A program made the translations under genes and the position numbers. Under the pieces are notes generated by a model. That model had not been told where the DNA came from and made no database searches. It saw nothing but the letters and a program-made list of their open reading frames with translations. From the NCBI GenBank assembly GCA_020636275.1, contig JACJYD010000001.1, positions 496,001 to 560,000 of the forward strand: 64,000 bases of DNA, in the 5' to 3' direction. This document shows positions 7,818 through 17,130 of this stretch, piece after piece. Positions within the stretch are counted from its first letter, which is position 1; every line of letters begins with the position of its first letter. This DNA comes from Lewinellaceae bacterium (GTDB lineage: Bacteria > Bacteroidota > Bacteroidia > Chitinophagales > Saprospiraceae).

Positions 7818-10049
7818 ATGTCCCTGCGCTTTTTTCTTTCGATTCTGTTGGTCTGCACCCTTCCTTTCCATTTATTTTCCCAAAAAAACGGCCCCAAAGT
7901 GGGGGTGGTGCTCAGTGGCGGCGGCGCCAAAGGCTATGCGCATATCGGCGCCTTAAAGGTTTTGGAGGAAGCCGGTGTTCGCGTCGACTACATCGGCGGC
8001 GCCAGCATGGGCGCTATCGTGGGTGGTCTGTACGCCGCCGGATGGCCCGCTCAGGCACTGGATAGCATTCTCCGGGAAATAAACGTATCGGAGATCGTAC
8101 AGGACCAGTTGCCGAGGTCTACCCGTACCTTTTTGGAAAAGGAATACGGCGAACATTATGCCTTTACGCTCAGCCTTCCCGGCTTCCAGCTCCAGGCGCC
8201 GGACGCCTTGTCGGCCGGGCAGTTGCTGTACGATATGCTGAGCCGGCTCACCATTCCGGTTCACGACATACGCGATTTCGATGATCTCCCTATCCCCTAC
8301 CTGTGCATTGCCACCGACCTGGAAACAGGGGAGGAGGTGATTTTGCGCGATGGGTTTTTATCCGAAGCCATGCGTACCAGTGGTTCCCTTCCCATTTTGC
8401 TGGCGCCCATGCACCGGGATGGACGACTGCTCATTGACGGGGGCGCCGCGAATAACTTCCCGGCCCGCGAAGTGAAGGAAATGGGCGCCGATATCCTCAT
8501 CGGCATCACCGTCGAAGGAGACCCATACAAAGGCGAGGAGCTCGAGCGATTGGACAAATTGCTGGCACAGATCGCCTATTTCCGGATCTATGAAATGAGC
8601 AAGGCACAGTACCCGCTTTGCGATCTCCTGATCCGGCCGGACATTGCGCATTTCTCCGTGACCAGTTTCGACGAGGTCGATACCCTCGTTTCCCGGGGGG
8701 AAATGGCGGCGCGGGCCATGTGGGATACCCTGGTACAGATCGCCCGCCTGCAGCAGGGCTTGCCGGAGCCGCTTCCCCTGGTCCGCCCGACGCCGGTGAT
8801 TCCGGATAGCGTCACGATCAGCCGGGTGGATATTGAGGACCCCGCCTGTTTTTCGCCCGAATTTATTCTCGGCCGCTTCGAAGCCCCGCTCCCGGGGAAG
8901 ATCGCCTACAACGATTTTTTCGAAGGCATCCAGCACCTGAAAGGAACAGGGCACCTCCGGTTCATAGATTACCGTTTTGACGGAGAGGATCCCGGAAAAG
9001 AACTGTTGATGTCGCTCCAATCGCAAAACGGGTACGACAAGAAGTTGAAAGTAGGGATCCACTACGACGATGTGTACCGGGCTTCCTTTCTGCTGAACGC
9101 TACGTTTGAGCATGCGCTGGTCAAAAACGGCTATGCCTCTCTCGACCTCATCCTGCTCGACCGCTTCCGTTATTTTTTCCACTACTTGCTCGACAATGGC
9201 CGGGAGCCGAGTCCGGGGTTTATCTCCCGGCTCCATTTCAATTCCTTCGATTTTCGGTTACCCCAGCCGGTCCAGCTGGATAGTGCGCTGGTATTGGACC
9301 ACATCGACGTCAATTACACCGATTTTTCCAATCAGCTGTACCTCCGGCTACTCAACGGAAGCAGCCGGGTGGCCGGCCTGGGCGCCGAGCTCAAGTACTT
9401 CCGGGCCCGCTCCGACCAGCTTAAAGGCGAGCAGGCCGCGCAGGCTTTCATCCTGGAAAACGCCGTTTACTTTACCGGCCAGGCCTTCTTCAAGCTGGAC
9501 CGCCTCGACGACCGTTGGTTTCCCACGCGGGGGAGCCGTTTGGAACTTGCGGCGCGGGCCACCCACGCGCTGTCGCCGCTCGGGCAGGCCGGGGCGCTAC
9601 CTGGCTGGGCCGTTCTGGTCGATGCCGACCTGGAAAGCGCCATCGGTCTGAGTCCAAAATGGACACTCTGTGTGGAACTGCACGGCGGTTGGACCTGGGG
9701 CGATGTCCCTGCTCCTTACCTGTTCTTCCTGGGCGGGTACAACCGGAACCTCATCAATCACTTCAAACCCTTCCCGGGCTTGCCCTTTGCTGCCGAAGGC
9801 GGGAGCCGGCTGGCCAGCGGACAGTTGAGCCTCCGGTTCAACCCCTGGACAAAACACTTTGTCAGCCTGGGTGTAGCCAGTGCCGTGCTCGATGATTACC
9901 TGCACGACCGGCCCGACGAATTCAGGGCTTTTTACAGCGGCTTTTTGCGGTACAGCTTTTCCTCTCCCCTTGGGCCGATTGAATTGACCCAGGCATTTTC
10001 TAACGCCCATTCCGGAATTTTTTATTTTAATTTGGGGTATTGGTTCTGA
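7818..10049 (+). CDS. Patatin-like phospholipase with C-terminal outer-membrane barrel
   Basis: A signal peptide (about residues 1-21, ending FSQ) leads into a patatin domain. It shows the oxyanion motif SGGGAKG, the nucleophile Ser63 in GGASMG and Asp207 in LIDGGA, giving a complete Ser-Asp dyad for acyl-ester hydrolysis. After about residue 330 the sequence becomes beta-rich with alternating aromatic and polar residues and ends in Phe (LGYWF), as expected of a BamA/D15-like barrel. The design resembles type Vd autotransporters such as PlpD, in which the barrel holds or exports the lipase domain (family knowledge). It could therefore act on membrane or host lipids at the cell surface. The gene is followed 18 bp later by the reductase-like gene and may be cotranscribed with it. 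Confidence 0.9.
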   Translation: MSLRFFLSILLVCTLPFHLFSQKNGPKVGVVLSGGGAKGYAHIGALKVLEEAGVRVDYIGGASMGAIVGGLYAAGWPAQALDSILREINVSEIVQDQLPRSTRTFLEKEYGEHYAFTLSLPGFQLQAPDALSAGQLLYDMLSRLTIPVHDIRDFDDLPIPYLCIATDLETGEEVILRDGFLSEAMRTSGSLPILLAPMHRDGRLLIDGGAANNFPAREVKEMGADILIGITVEGDPYKGEELERLDKLLAQIAYFRIYEMSKAQYPLCDLLIRPDIAHFSVTSFDEVDTLVSRGEMAARAMWDTLVQIARLQQGLPEPLPLVRPTPVIPDSVTISRVDIEDPACFSPEFILGRFEAPLPGKIAYNDFFEGIQHLKGTGHLRFIDYRFDGEDPGKELLMSLQSQNGYDKKLKVGIHYDDVYRASFLLNATFEHALVKNGYASLDLILLDRFRYFFHYLLDNGREPSPGFISRLHFNSFDFRLPQPVQLDSALVLDHIDVNYTDFSNQLYLRLLNGSSRVAGLGAELKYFRARSDQLKGEQAAQAFILENAVYFTGQAFFKLDRLDDRWFPTRGSRLELAARATHALSPLGQAGALPGWAVLVDADLESAIGLSPKWTLCVELHGGWTWGDVPAPYLFFLGGYNRNLINHFKPFPGLPFAAEGGSRLASGQLSLRFNPWTKHFVSLGVASAVLDDYLHDRPDEFRAFYSGFLRYSFSSPLGPIELTQAFSNAHSGIFYFNLGYWF

Positions 10050-10067
10050 AACAATCAAAAGGATCTT

Positions 10068-10595
10068 ATGAGGAAGGTATCTTTGTACATTGCGATGAGC
10101 CTTGACGGGTATATTGCAACAGAGGACGGGAGCGTCGACTGGCTTTTTTCGGCAGAGGATGAGGATTACGGGTATTATGACTTTTTGGCGCAAATCGACA
10201 CAGTGCTGATGGGCGCCAAGAGCTACGAGTTCATTCTGAATCACGGAGGGGAATATCCGTATCCCGACCAGGTGAATTACGTATTTACCCGAAATACTCA
10301 CCGGCCTGCCGATCCGAACGTAGAATTTGTAACGGAAGAGATCCCCGCTTTTGTCGAGCGACTCAAAAATCAGCCGGGGAAGACCATCTGGCTGGTCGGT
10401 GGCGGGCAGATCAACGCCCAGTTGCTCCAGGCCGGATTGATCGATGAGATCATCCTTTTTATCCAGCCGACTGTTTTAGGAAGTGGCATTCCTCTTTTTG
10501 CCGGAAAGGTGGAAATGACCTCTTTTGCATTGCAATCGAGCAAAGCCTATAAGAGCGGCATGGTAGAAATGATCCTTACAAAAAAAGAAAAATGA
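10068..10595 (+). CDS. Dihydrofolate-reductase-family protein (RibD C-terminal-like)
   Basis: A 175-residue cytoplasmic protein that fits the small YyaP/RibD-C type NAD(P)H reductases. It begins KVSLYIAMSLDGYIA, typical of this fold, and carries the nucleotide-binding stretch LVGGGQIN followed by LIDEIILFIQPTVLGSG. Members of this family are usually annotated dihydrofolate reductase family protein, but the substrate is rarely known and true folate activity is not implied. It lies 18 bp after the patatin gene. Its TGA overlaps the ATG of the next gene (ATGA), so translation of the two is probably coupled. Confidence 0.85.
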   Translation: MRKVSLYIAMSLDGYIATEDGSVDWLFSAEDEDYGYYDFLAQIDTVLMGAKSYEFILNHGGEYPYPDQVNYVFTRNTHRPADPNVEFVTEEIPAFVERLKNQPGKTIWLVGGGQINAQLLQAGLIDEIILFIQPTVLGSGIPLFAGKVEMTSFALQSSKAYKSGMVEMILTKKEK

Positions 10596-11026
10596 ATCTT
10601 CCCGATTGGCATATCGAACTCCCGGACGGGACACCAGGCCCTGATCTGACGCAGTATCACGGCAAAAACCTGTTGATCCTTTTTTACAGCATGGGCTGTC
10701 CGGGTTGTTTGGGACGGGCCATCCCCTTTTCGCTCCAGTTGCAGAAAGCCTATCCGGACTTGCAGTTGGTGGCGATCCACACCCATTTTGAGCGACCCAG
10801 GCATACCCCGGAGGAGATCGGGCAGGCTGCCCTGCAACTGGGAGTCGGTTATCCCGTTTTTTTGGATAAAGGCCTGGAGACCGCCAGTTTGTATCAGGCG
10901 GAAGGTACGCCCCATTGGGTGCTGGTCGGGAAAGAGGGAGAACTCCTCAAGTCGATCTTCGGTTCGATGCCCAATGCGCTGCAACGGCTCGATCTGAGCC
11001 TGATGGAGTTGTACCAGGCGTCATAG
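10592..11026 (+). CDS. Thioredoxin-fold (AhpC/TSA or TlpA-like) redox protein
   Basis: A 144-residue thioredoxin-like protein with an active-site C36-P-G-C39 motif following LLILFYSMG, and a cis-proline region GTPHWVLV near residue 110. No signal peptide is visible, so it should be cytoplasmic, unlike the exported TlpA and ResA proteins. Its start overlaps the stop of the reductase-like gene by 4 bp, suggesting the two act together in a redox step. Its 3' end overlaps the convergent trkA gene by 6 bp (11021-11026). Peroxidase versus disulfide-reductase activity cannot be decided from sequence. Confidence 0.82.
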   Translation: MNLPDWHIELPDGTPGPDLTQYHGKNLLILFYSMGCPGCLGRAIPFSLQLQKAYPDLQLVAIHTHFERPRHTPEEIGQAALQLGVGYPVFLDKGLETASLYQAEGTPHWVLVGKEGELLKSIFGSMPNALQRLDLSLMELYQAS

Positions 11027-11740
11027 CTCAATGGCATCGGGATCTTCCGGGATCTTATTCACAGCGCAAAAACTTTCGATGAAGTGGTTGGCGCCGAAAA
11101 CGACCAGCACGTCACCAGCCTCCAGCACCGTTTCCGGGGTAGGGATGCCCACCGCTTCCTGGTGGACGATCTTTCTGCCGAGTAAATTGGTTTTTTCCTT
11201 CTTCCGGAGGATCGTGATAATATTCAGCTTGTGTTTTTCGCGGAACAGGCATTCCCGGATCGATTTGCCGAACATGGATTCCGGGGCCCGGATCTCGGAG
11301 ATCGAGTAGTTTTCATCGACCATAAAATTATCGACCACCTTTTTGAAGTTCAATTTACGGGTGAGTCGCTCGGCGGCTTCCTGTTCGGGGTGAATGATCT
11401 GGTGCACGCCCATGGCTTGCAGGACGGTGTCGTGGATCGGAGACAAAGAGCGGCTGATGGTCCGGATATGGGTATACTTCTTGAGAATAGCAGTGGTGAT
11501 GATAGCAGCTCCTTCGTTTTCGCCGATGGCTACGATGGCCACATCGGTATCTTTCAGGGGGAGTACCGCGTAAGCCAGCTCATTGGTTGAATCGAGGCTT
11601 ACCGTGTGGGCGATCTTTTCCTTGACCAATTCCACTTTACTCAGGTCTTTATCGACGCCGATCACTTCATTGCCGGTTTCGGTCAATGATAAGGCGAGGG
11701 CCTGTCCAAAATTGCCCATGCCGAAGATGATGACTTTCAT
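11021..11740 (-). CDS. trkA: TrkA/KtrA-type potassium channel regulatory subunit
   Basis: A cytoplasmic gating subunit for the TrkH pore encoded just upstream. It has an N-terminal RCK/TrkA-N Rossmann domain with GMGNFGQA (nucleotide-binding GxGxxG) and the acidic end of strand 2 in VIGVDKD. A TrkA-C domain follows (about residues 150-230). Members bind NAD(H), ATP or ADP and open the channel. At 239 residues it is a single-unit KtrA-like protein, not the doubled enterobacterial TrkA. It begins 28 bp after the trkH stop, forming a two-gene operon read on the minus strand. Its last codons overlap the thioredoxin-fold gene on the other strand. Confidence 0.9.
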   Translation of the reverse strand: MKVIIFGMGNFGQALALSLTETGNEVIGVDKDLSKVELVKEKIAHTVSLDSTNELAYAVLPLKDTDVAIVAIGENEGAAIITTAILKKYTHIRTISRSLSPIHDTVLQAMGVHQIIHPEQEAAERLTRKLNFKKVVDNFMVDENYSISEIRAPESMFGKSIRECLFREKHKLNIITILRKKEKTNLLGRKIVHQEAVGIPTPETVLEAGDVLVVFGANHFIESFCAVNKIPEDPDAIEL

Positions 11741-11768
11741 TTTTTGTTTTTAATGACGCAGTACGACA

Positions 11769-13520
11769 TCAGTTAATCAGGATATTTTCTTTCGGGTAAT
11801 GGTAGTATTCCGTATTCACCTGCCGGAGCATGCCGACCAGTATGTTGATCGCACCGATCCGACCCGTAAACATAGTTAAAATGAGCACAATTTTACTTGG
11901 GGTGCTCAATGTATTGGTGATGCCCAGGCTCAGGCCGACGGTTCCGAAGGCGGAGAAGCACTCGAAGGCCACCTTCATCAGGCCCAGTTGGGGTTCGAAG
12001 ATGGATACGAAGAAGACGGAAAAGCCGAGTACGACCAGGGACAGGGAAAGGATGGCAAAAGCCCGGTTGACAGCCAGCGAGCTGATCTGCCGGGAAGCCA
12101 GTTCGATCCTTCGTTTTCCCCGGGCAATGGCTATGATATTGAGGGTAGCCAGGGCAAAAGTACTGGTTTTTATACCGCCACCTGTGGAACCGGGCGAAGC
12201 GCCGATCCACATGAACAGGAGGGTGATCATGATAGTAGGCGTAGTGAGGGCCGCCACATTTACCGTATTGAACCCTGCTGTCCGGGGTGTGACCGACAGG
12301 AAAAATGCGGTCGTAAACTTTCCCCAAAGCGTATGATGTTCGGTAAGGGAATTGTTGAATTCAGTAAGGAAGAAGACCAAGGTGCCCGCGCCGATCAATA
12401 TTGCGGTAGTGATCAGCACGATCTGTGCATTGAGGGTGATCAGCCGGACGGGCATGATCATGGGCGTTTTATGGATTGTCCAGTTGAAGATCTTTTTCAA
12501 AAAGGTCTTCATATACAAGTACGAATTAAAAATGATCTTGAATCCAAGTCCACCGATGATGAGCAATAGGGCGATGATCCAGTGGAAACCGTAATTATAC
12601 CGCCAGGCGCCCTCATACAGGCTATCGTGCAAGGTGGAAAAACCGGCATTGCAGAACCCGGAGATGGAGTGAAACACCGAAAAGAAGAGTTTTTCTCCAA
12701 ACCCCAGGTCGGTGGCGTAGGGTTGTATGGACCAAAAGATCAGGATGGCGCCTACAAATTCGACGCCGATGGTAAACCCCACGATCCGGGCGGCCAGTTC
12801 GAGCACATTTCCCAGCGTTTCAGAGCTGATCATATCGCGGATGTACATGCCCTCCCGGAAGGATCCACCGCTTTGGAAAAAGTAGGTAAAGAAGGTGGTA
12901 AAGGTCAGGATACCCACCCCTCCAAGCTGGATGAGCCCGAGGATGACCGATTGCCCGAACAAAGTAAAGTCCGAGCCCGTATCCATGACCGTCAATCCCG
13001 TAACACTGACGGCGCTGGTAGCTGTGAAAAGCGCATTGATATAGGAAATATCTCCAACAGTAGCTTGCGGAAGAGTGAGTAGAAAGCTACCCAGGAAAAT
13101 GAGGATGGCAAAGCTCCCGGCGAAAAGGAGCATGGCATTGATCGATCCGCTGTACAGCAGGCGGGTAGCCCTTGAAAAGGCATAGACCAGATATATGAAA
13201 ACGAGTACGAGGTAGACCTGTTCGACGTGGAGCACATAGGGGAACAGGAATGGCATTACATCCCGGAGGGCGGCGAAGGTACAGGGAAGGAGGATTGCGA
13301 TAAGTAGTCCGATACCTGCACGGTCTCTGGACCTTGGAGGGAGCTCGGTCTGGTTGCGCAAAATGGTCAGAACCAGGGACCCCGATGCGAGGAGAAGATA
13401 ACCCACGTCGGCCCATACCTGAAAGGGATGCCCCTGGAAAAAGCCCAGGTCGTAGATCAACAGGGCTGCTGTTGTAATATTGAAAAGGTATAATAGGCCT
13501 TGTAAAAAAGTAAAACGCAT
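11769..13520 (-). CDS. trkH: TrkH/KtrB family potassium uptake pore
   Basis: An integral membrane K+ transporter of 583 residues. The four pore-loop repeats of the family can be read in order: TSAVSVTGLTVMD, SISGFCNAGFST, SVTPRTAGFNTVN and SAFGTVGLSLGIT, each with its filter glycine. Many hydrophobic helices surround them. The N-terminus carries about five extra membrane helices before the first pore loop, longer than minimal KtrB, as is common in Bacteroidota TrkH proteins. It precedes trkA in the same operon. Upstream, two CAAAnnTA boxes (13562-13569 and 13583-13590) read as TAnnTTTG on the coding strand. Confidence 0.93.
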   Translation of the reverse strand: MRFTFLQGLLYLFNITTAALLIYDLGFFQGHPFQVWADVGYLLLASGSLVLTILRNQTELPPRSRDRAGIGLLIAILLPCTFAALRDVMPFLFPYVLHVEQVYLVLVFIYLVYAFSRATRLLYSGSINAMLLFAGSFAILIFLGSFLLTLPQATVGDISYINALFTATSAVSVTGLTVMDTGSDFTLFGQSVILGLIQLGGVGILTFTTFFTYFFQSGGSFREGMYIRDMISSETLGNVLELAARIVGFTIGVEFVGAILIFWSIQPYATDLGFGEKLFFSVFHSISGFCNAGFSTLHDSLYEGAWRYNYGFHWIIALLLIIGGLGFKIIFNSYLYMKTFLKKIFNWTIHKTPMIMPVRLITLNAQIVLITTAILIGAGTLVFFLTEFNNSLTEHHTLWGKFTTAFFLSVTPRTAGFNTVNVAALTTPTIMITLLFMWIGASPGSTGGGIKTSTFALATLNIIAIARGKRRIELASRQISSLAVNRAFAILSLSLVVLGFSVFFVSIFEPQLGLMKVAFECFSAFGTVGLSLGITNTLSTPSKIVLILTMFTGRIGAINILVGMLRQVNTEYYHYPKENILIN

Positions 13521-13561
13521 GATTTCTGTCAGGTAGAAACTTGATTTTCCGGATAATGACC

Positions 13562-13590
13562 CAAAGGTAGGGAACGCGTCACCAAATGTA
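13562..13590 (-). promoter_or_regulatory. Candidate promoter boxes for trkH-trkA
   Basis: On the minus strand TACATTTG (13590-13583) and TACCTTTG (13569-13562) both match the Bacteroidota -7 consensus. Neither has a clear TTG 20 bp upstream. They lie 42-70 bp before the trkH start. The rest of the gap 13521-13742 shows nothing else identifiable. Confidence 0.4.
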
Positions 13591-13742
13591 AATTAAAAAA
13601 GCCCCTGAGTTAAGAGCCCTTTTTCATAGAAATCGCCAGCCAGATACGGGGCGATATTCTCAAAGTCTTATAGCGCCTGATCTTTGTCATTGTTTTTGGT
13701 TGGGAAAAAGCTTAAATCGATAGCGAACCAAAAAGACCACAC

Positions 13743-14459
13743 ATGAAAGCAAAAGATCTCGTCCGCTTGGTTGGGATCTCGGCGGCGCTGACAGGCGCCC
13801 TGCTCTTTACGGGCTGTGAAAAAGACCTTGCCACGCTCGACACCCCATTGCCAACTGCTCCCGAAGCGATGCCTGAACTGCCCGGAGAAATTGAAGGCCT
13901 CCTGACCCCGGAAGAAAAGATCGAATTCCAGCGCTCGTTCGTGAATGCGAAATGCATTTATTCGGGCGATCACATCGTATTACCGGTGATGATCCATTTG
14001 GATGTAACCCTTTCCCAGGCGTTTTCTTCTGTACAGGAGGAATTCGAGACCCGAAACAACGTCCCTGGGCAGGGCGTCGATCTGGCGATCTTTGGAGAAG
14101 GTTCCTGGACGAAACAAGGCCGGGTGCGGTACTTCGAAGTGCAATACAAACCCGATCAGGCCGGATTCTGGAAAGGCGAAGGCTGGCTGCGGCGCAGTTT
14201 GTTCGGCACGAACGACGACCCTGCGCTCTTCTTCACCAGTGAGAAATGGACGGACAGCACTCCACAGCGAGGCTCGGACTTCTGCCTGAAAGCACTCATC
14301 CAATTTTCCGGGGGTACCTGCGAGTACCAATGGGCCTTTGGGGAGGGGGTGCGCAAGGTATTTCTCTCCGGAGGGGATATGACCAAGGGAGAAGCCGTGA
14401 TCTACGGGTATGTCGTGCTCTCTGGCACGCAGGGCTATTACGAGGAAGTTTGCCCGTAG
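13743..14459 (+). CDS. Lipoprotein of unknown function
   Basis: A 238-residue protein with a lipoprotein signal (LLFTGC, Cys at about residue 22) and a Pro/Glu-rich spacer after it. I recognise no domain. The mature part is rich in aromatic residues and contains four or five cysteines in its last third (DFCLKAL, GGTCEY, EEVCP), which could form disulfides in the periplasm or at the cell surface. It is transcribed away from trkH and converges on the beta-mannosidase gene, with only one base between the two stop codons, so no terminator fits between them. Confidence 0.8.
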   Translation: MKAKDLVRLVGISAALTGALLFTGCEKDLATLDTPLPTAPEAMPELPGEIEGLLTPEEKIEFQRSFVNAKCIYSGDHIVLPVMIHLDVTLSQAFSSVQEEFETRNNVPGQGVDLAIFGEGSWTKQGRVRYFEVQYKPDQAGFWKGEGWLRRSLFGTNDDPALFFTSEKWTDSTPQRGSDFCLKALIQFSGGTCEYQWAFGEGVRKVFLSGGDMTKGEAVIYGYVVLSGTQGYYEEVCP

Positions 14460-14460
14460 G

Positions 14461-17073
14461 TCAATAGGTGTCCACCAACGACTGGATGCGGAGTTGATCT
14501 GCATCCGGTTGCAGGCCTTTATCCTTTGGGGTAAAGGTGAGCGTTTTTTCTGTGCCCGGCAGCAGGTCGAAATAATTTTCCGAGAAAAAACCTTCCACGC
14601 CGTCCCATTGCAGGTAGACGTTTTTTGCCAGCTTCCCGGTGCTGAGAACGAGTTGAACGGAATCGCCGAGGCGCTTCGATTTAACTTGCACATCGGGCGC
14701 TTCGGGAAGATCGAGGTCTTTGGGCGGTAAAAAATAGACCAGTGCGGACGCGAGTTCTTTGCCTTCGTCTGAAAGATGGAGCCGGAGCACACATTTCGCC
14801 GAATCGGTCTGAGACAGCACGGAATTCAATGCCATGGAACTCATCCGGGTCGTGCTTTGAGCGGCGAGGGTCACTCTTCTATCCCAAGACCCCAATTTAT
14901 TCCCTTCAAAATCGAGCAGTTCCATTTGGAGGTCAGCAGGCTGATCCTTTAGCAAGTCGGAAACGCCGTACACATTCACCGTGTCCCCGTCGATTTGGGC
15001 GGCGAGCAGCACCGGTTCAAACGCCTTTTTTACCGCATAATGCAGCGCTTTCCAGTTTTGGTAGTAATCCATTCCCGACCACGAGGCCACGGGCCAGCAG
15101 TCGTTGATCTGCCAATAGAGCGAGCCCATACAATAGGGCATGGCAATGCGGTGGGCTTCGATGGCCTCTTTAATGGATTCAGCCTGCAGCAGCTGTCCGA
15201 CGTAGAGCTGGTCTTCGAAGCGCGCCGGCACGTGGAAGTGTTGTGCCATGTAGTTGCGAATGCGCAGGTTGCCAATACCGCTGCGCTGGTGAGAGGCCAT
15301 GACCTCTGATTCGATATCCCAGTCCTCGGGAAGGGTGTATTTTTTCACCGTGTTGAATTCGGGGAAGGACTGGAACCCGTATTCACTCATGAAGCGGCCT
15401 ATATTATTGCGAAATTCGCTGAAAGGCTGTCCGCCGTGCCAGACGCCCCAGTAGTGGATGTCGCCTGAAGTGCTTTTATCGGTGGAGTGCTTGCCCGGAG
15501 CTTCATAAGGAGAAGAGGGCCAATAGAATGTTCCCGGCGCATTTGCTTCCACCACGGACGGGAGCATTTCGTGAAAAACCTTTTCATAGGCCCGCCAGAT
15601 CTCGGCCCGTTGGGTTTTGTTGTATTGTTGTTTCCAGCCCCAGCCCCGGTTTTCGTCGTATTGGGCCCAGGCCACGTCATTCTCGTTGTTGCCGCACCAC
15701 AGCGCAATGCTTGGGTGGTTGCGGAGGCGCCGCACGTTTTCGGTGGCTTCCTGGCGCACGTTTTCCAAAAACGCCGTATCGCCCGGATACATGCTGCAGG
15801 CAAACATGAAGTCCTGCCAGACGAGGATACCGTTGCGGTCGCAGAGATCGTAGAAGAGGTCTTTTTCATAAAAACCGCCCCCCCAAACGCGGAGCATATT
15901 CATATGGGCATCCACGGCCGAGGAGATCAGGTACTCGTATTGGGCATCCGTTACGCGAGGGATGAACACATCGTTGGGGATATAGTTGGCGCCCTTGGCA
16001 AAGACCGGCACCCCGTTGAGTTCGACGTAGAAAGAACTGCCTTTGTCGTGGGGTTTTTGCACGATGCGCAGGGTCCGGAGGCCGACCGCGTGGGTTTTCG
16101 AATCGACGATCTGTTTTCCGATCGAGACGGAGCCGGTGAGGTCATACAAAAAAGGTTCACCCAGTTCTCGGGTCCACCAGCGTTTGGGTCGGTTAATGGT
16201 CAGGGGGATCACGACCTCCTGGATCCCGGGTTTAACTTGGGCTTTGGTTTTGAGCAAGGTCTTGTTCCCATCCCGGACTTCAAAAGTTGTGGTGAAGCTA
16301 CCCGCCGATTCGACCTCAAAGCGGGCATTGAGCTGGGCCTTGTCTTCCGATACCGAAATTTGCTGGAAGAAGAGGTCGGTGATGTGCAGATCGTCCCAGA
16401 CGTGCAGTTCAATGGGCTGCCAGATGCCGGAAGTGACGAGGCGGGGCCCCCAATCCCAGCCGAAGTGGTAGCCCGGTTTGCGGGTAAAGATGCTGACCTG
16501 CTTGTCGCCCAGGCCGCCGATCCGGGATTGATCGTTGGAAGCGGGAAGGGGATAACCGAGCGCTTCGAGTTTTTCGAGGCCGATCTTTATGGGCGAATGG
16601 AAATAGATGCGCAGTTGGTTGGTCCCTTCCTTCAGGAACGGCTTGGCATCGGCCTCCCAGGAACGGAAAAAATTGTCGGCCTTCAGGAGGAGTTGGTCGT
16701 TGAGATAGACGTCGGCGTAGGTGTCGAGTCCTTTAAAGACGAGGCGGTTATTCTTTTTTGAAAATGCGTCCGGGGTCACTTCGAAGGCAGTTCGGTATTC
16801 CCAGTCCGTTTTATCGATCCACTGGAGATCGCGTTCGTTGGTGCGGTAAAAGGGATCTTCGATCACCCCATTTTGGAGCAGATCGGTATGGACGGTCCCG
16901 GGCACGGAAGCCGGCAGCCAGGACGAGTCGGCCACGTTCCGGAATTGCCAGCCGTCGGAGATGGGGAGAATGGTCATTGCAGTAGAGGAAGGCTGAGAGG
17001 AGGAAGAAGAGCATCCTTGGGCTAAAAGGCTGAGGGTTGCGAAGCCCAGGCAGGAGAGGGAAGGCATTTTCAT
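14461..17073 (-). CDS. Glycoside hydrolase family 2 beta-mannosidase, lipoprotein
   Basis: Releases beta-linked mannose from the ends of mannan or N-glycan fragments (family role). The signal ends LLAQGC (Cys21), so it is probably lipid-anchored. The domain order is that of GH2: a sugar-binding jelly roll (residues about 35-220), an Ig-like domain, a TIM barrel from about 340, then C-terminal beta domains. WCGNNEND places the acid/base at Glu464, and FMSEYGFQSFPE places the nucleophile at Glu564. The segment GYHFGWDWGPR is also typical of beta-mannosidases. At 870 residues it is of normal length. A 15-bp hairpin sits 7 bp before its ATG. There are no neighbouring SusCD or other glycosidase genes, so it is not part of an obvious utilisation locus. 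Confidence 0.93.
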   Translation of the reverse strand: MKMPSLSCLGFATLSLLAQGCSSSSSQPSSTAMTILPISDGWQFRNVADSSWLPASVPGTVHTDLLQNGVIEDPFYRTNERDLQWIDKTDWEYRTAFEVTPDAFSKKNNRLVFKGLDTYADVYLNDQLLLKADNFFRSWEADAKPFLKEGTNQLRIYFHSPIKIGLEKLEALGYPLPASNDQSRIGGLGDKQVSIFTRKPGYHFGWDWGPRLVTSGIWQPIELHVWDDLHITDLFFQQISVSEDKAQLNARFEVESAGSFTTTFEVRDGNKTLLKTKAQVKPGIQEVVIPLTINRPKRWWTRELGEPFLYDLTGSVSIGKQIVDSKTHAVGLRTLRIVQKPHDKGSSFYVELNGVPVFAKGANYIPNDVFIPRVTDAQYEYLISSAVDAHMNMLRVWGGGFYEKDLFYDLCDRNGILVWQDFMFACSMYPGDTAFLENVRQEATENVRRLRNHPSIALWCGNNENDVAWAQYDENRGWGWKQQYNKTQRAEIWRAYEKVFHEMLPSVVEANAPGTFYWPSSPYEAPGKHSTDKSTSGDIHYWGVWHGGQPFSEFRNNIGRFMSEYGFQSFPEFNTVKKYTLPEDWDIESEVMASHQRSGIGNLRIRNYMAQHFHVPARFEDQLYVGQLLQAESIKEAIEAHRIAMPYCMGSLYWQINDCWPVASWSGMDYYQNWKALHYAVKKAFEPVLLAAQIDGDTVNVYGVSDLLKDQPADLQMELLDFEGNKLGSWDRRVTLAAQSTTRMSSMALNSVLSQTDSAKCVLRLHLSDEGKELASALVYFLPPKDLDLPEAPDVQVKSKRLGDSVQLVLSTGKLAKNVYLQWDGVEGFFSENYFDLLPGTEKTLTFTPKDKGLQPDADQLRIQSLVDTY

Positions 17074-17079
17074 GATCTA

Positions 17080-17114
17080 AAGTTTGAGCCGGGGGGTAGC
17101 CCCGGCTCAAACTT
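17080..17114 (-). terminator. Hairpin between the lipoprotein gene and the beta-mannosidase gene
   Basis: A perfect 15-bp stem (17080-17094 with 17100-17114) with a 5-nt loop. It lies 16 bp after the stop of the upstream lipoprotein gene and 6 bp before the mannosidase ATG. The T run after it is short, so it may be a weak terminator or a leader structure limiting mannosidase translation. Confidence 0.55.
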
Positions 17115-17130
17115 AGGTAATTTTTTAGTT

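Noticed and set aside
4995..7871. A 958-codon open frame antisense to the ribonucleotide reductase gene
   Set aside because: It mirrors nrdJ over its full length, has no recognisable domains and runs through both flanking hairpins; the lack of stops follows from codon usage on the coding strand.
11021..11026. The 6-bp overlap of the thioredoxin-fold and trkA genes as a sequencing error
   Set aside because: Both C-termini are of normal length for their families, so a short convergent overlap is acceptable.
15487..16761. A 424-codon frame antisense to the beta-mannosidase gene
   Set aside because: The minus-strand gene shows both catalytic glutamates and normal length; the antisense frame has no recognisable features.
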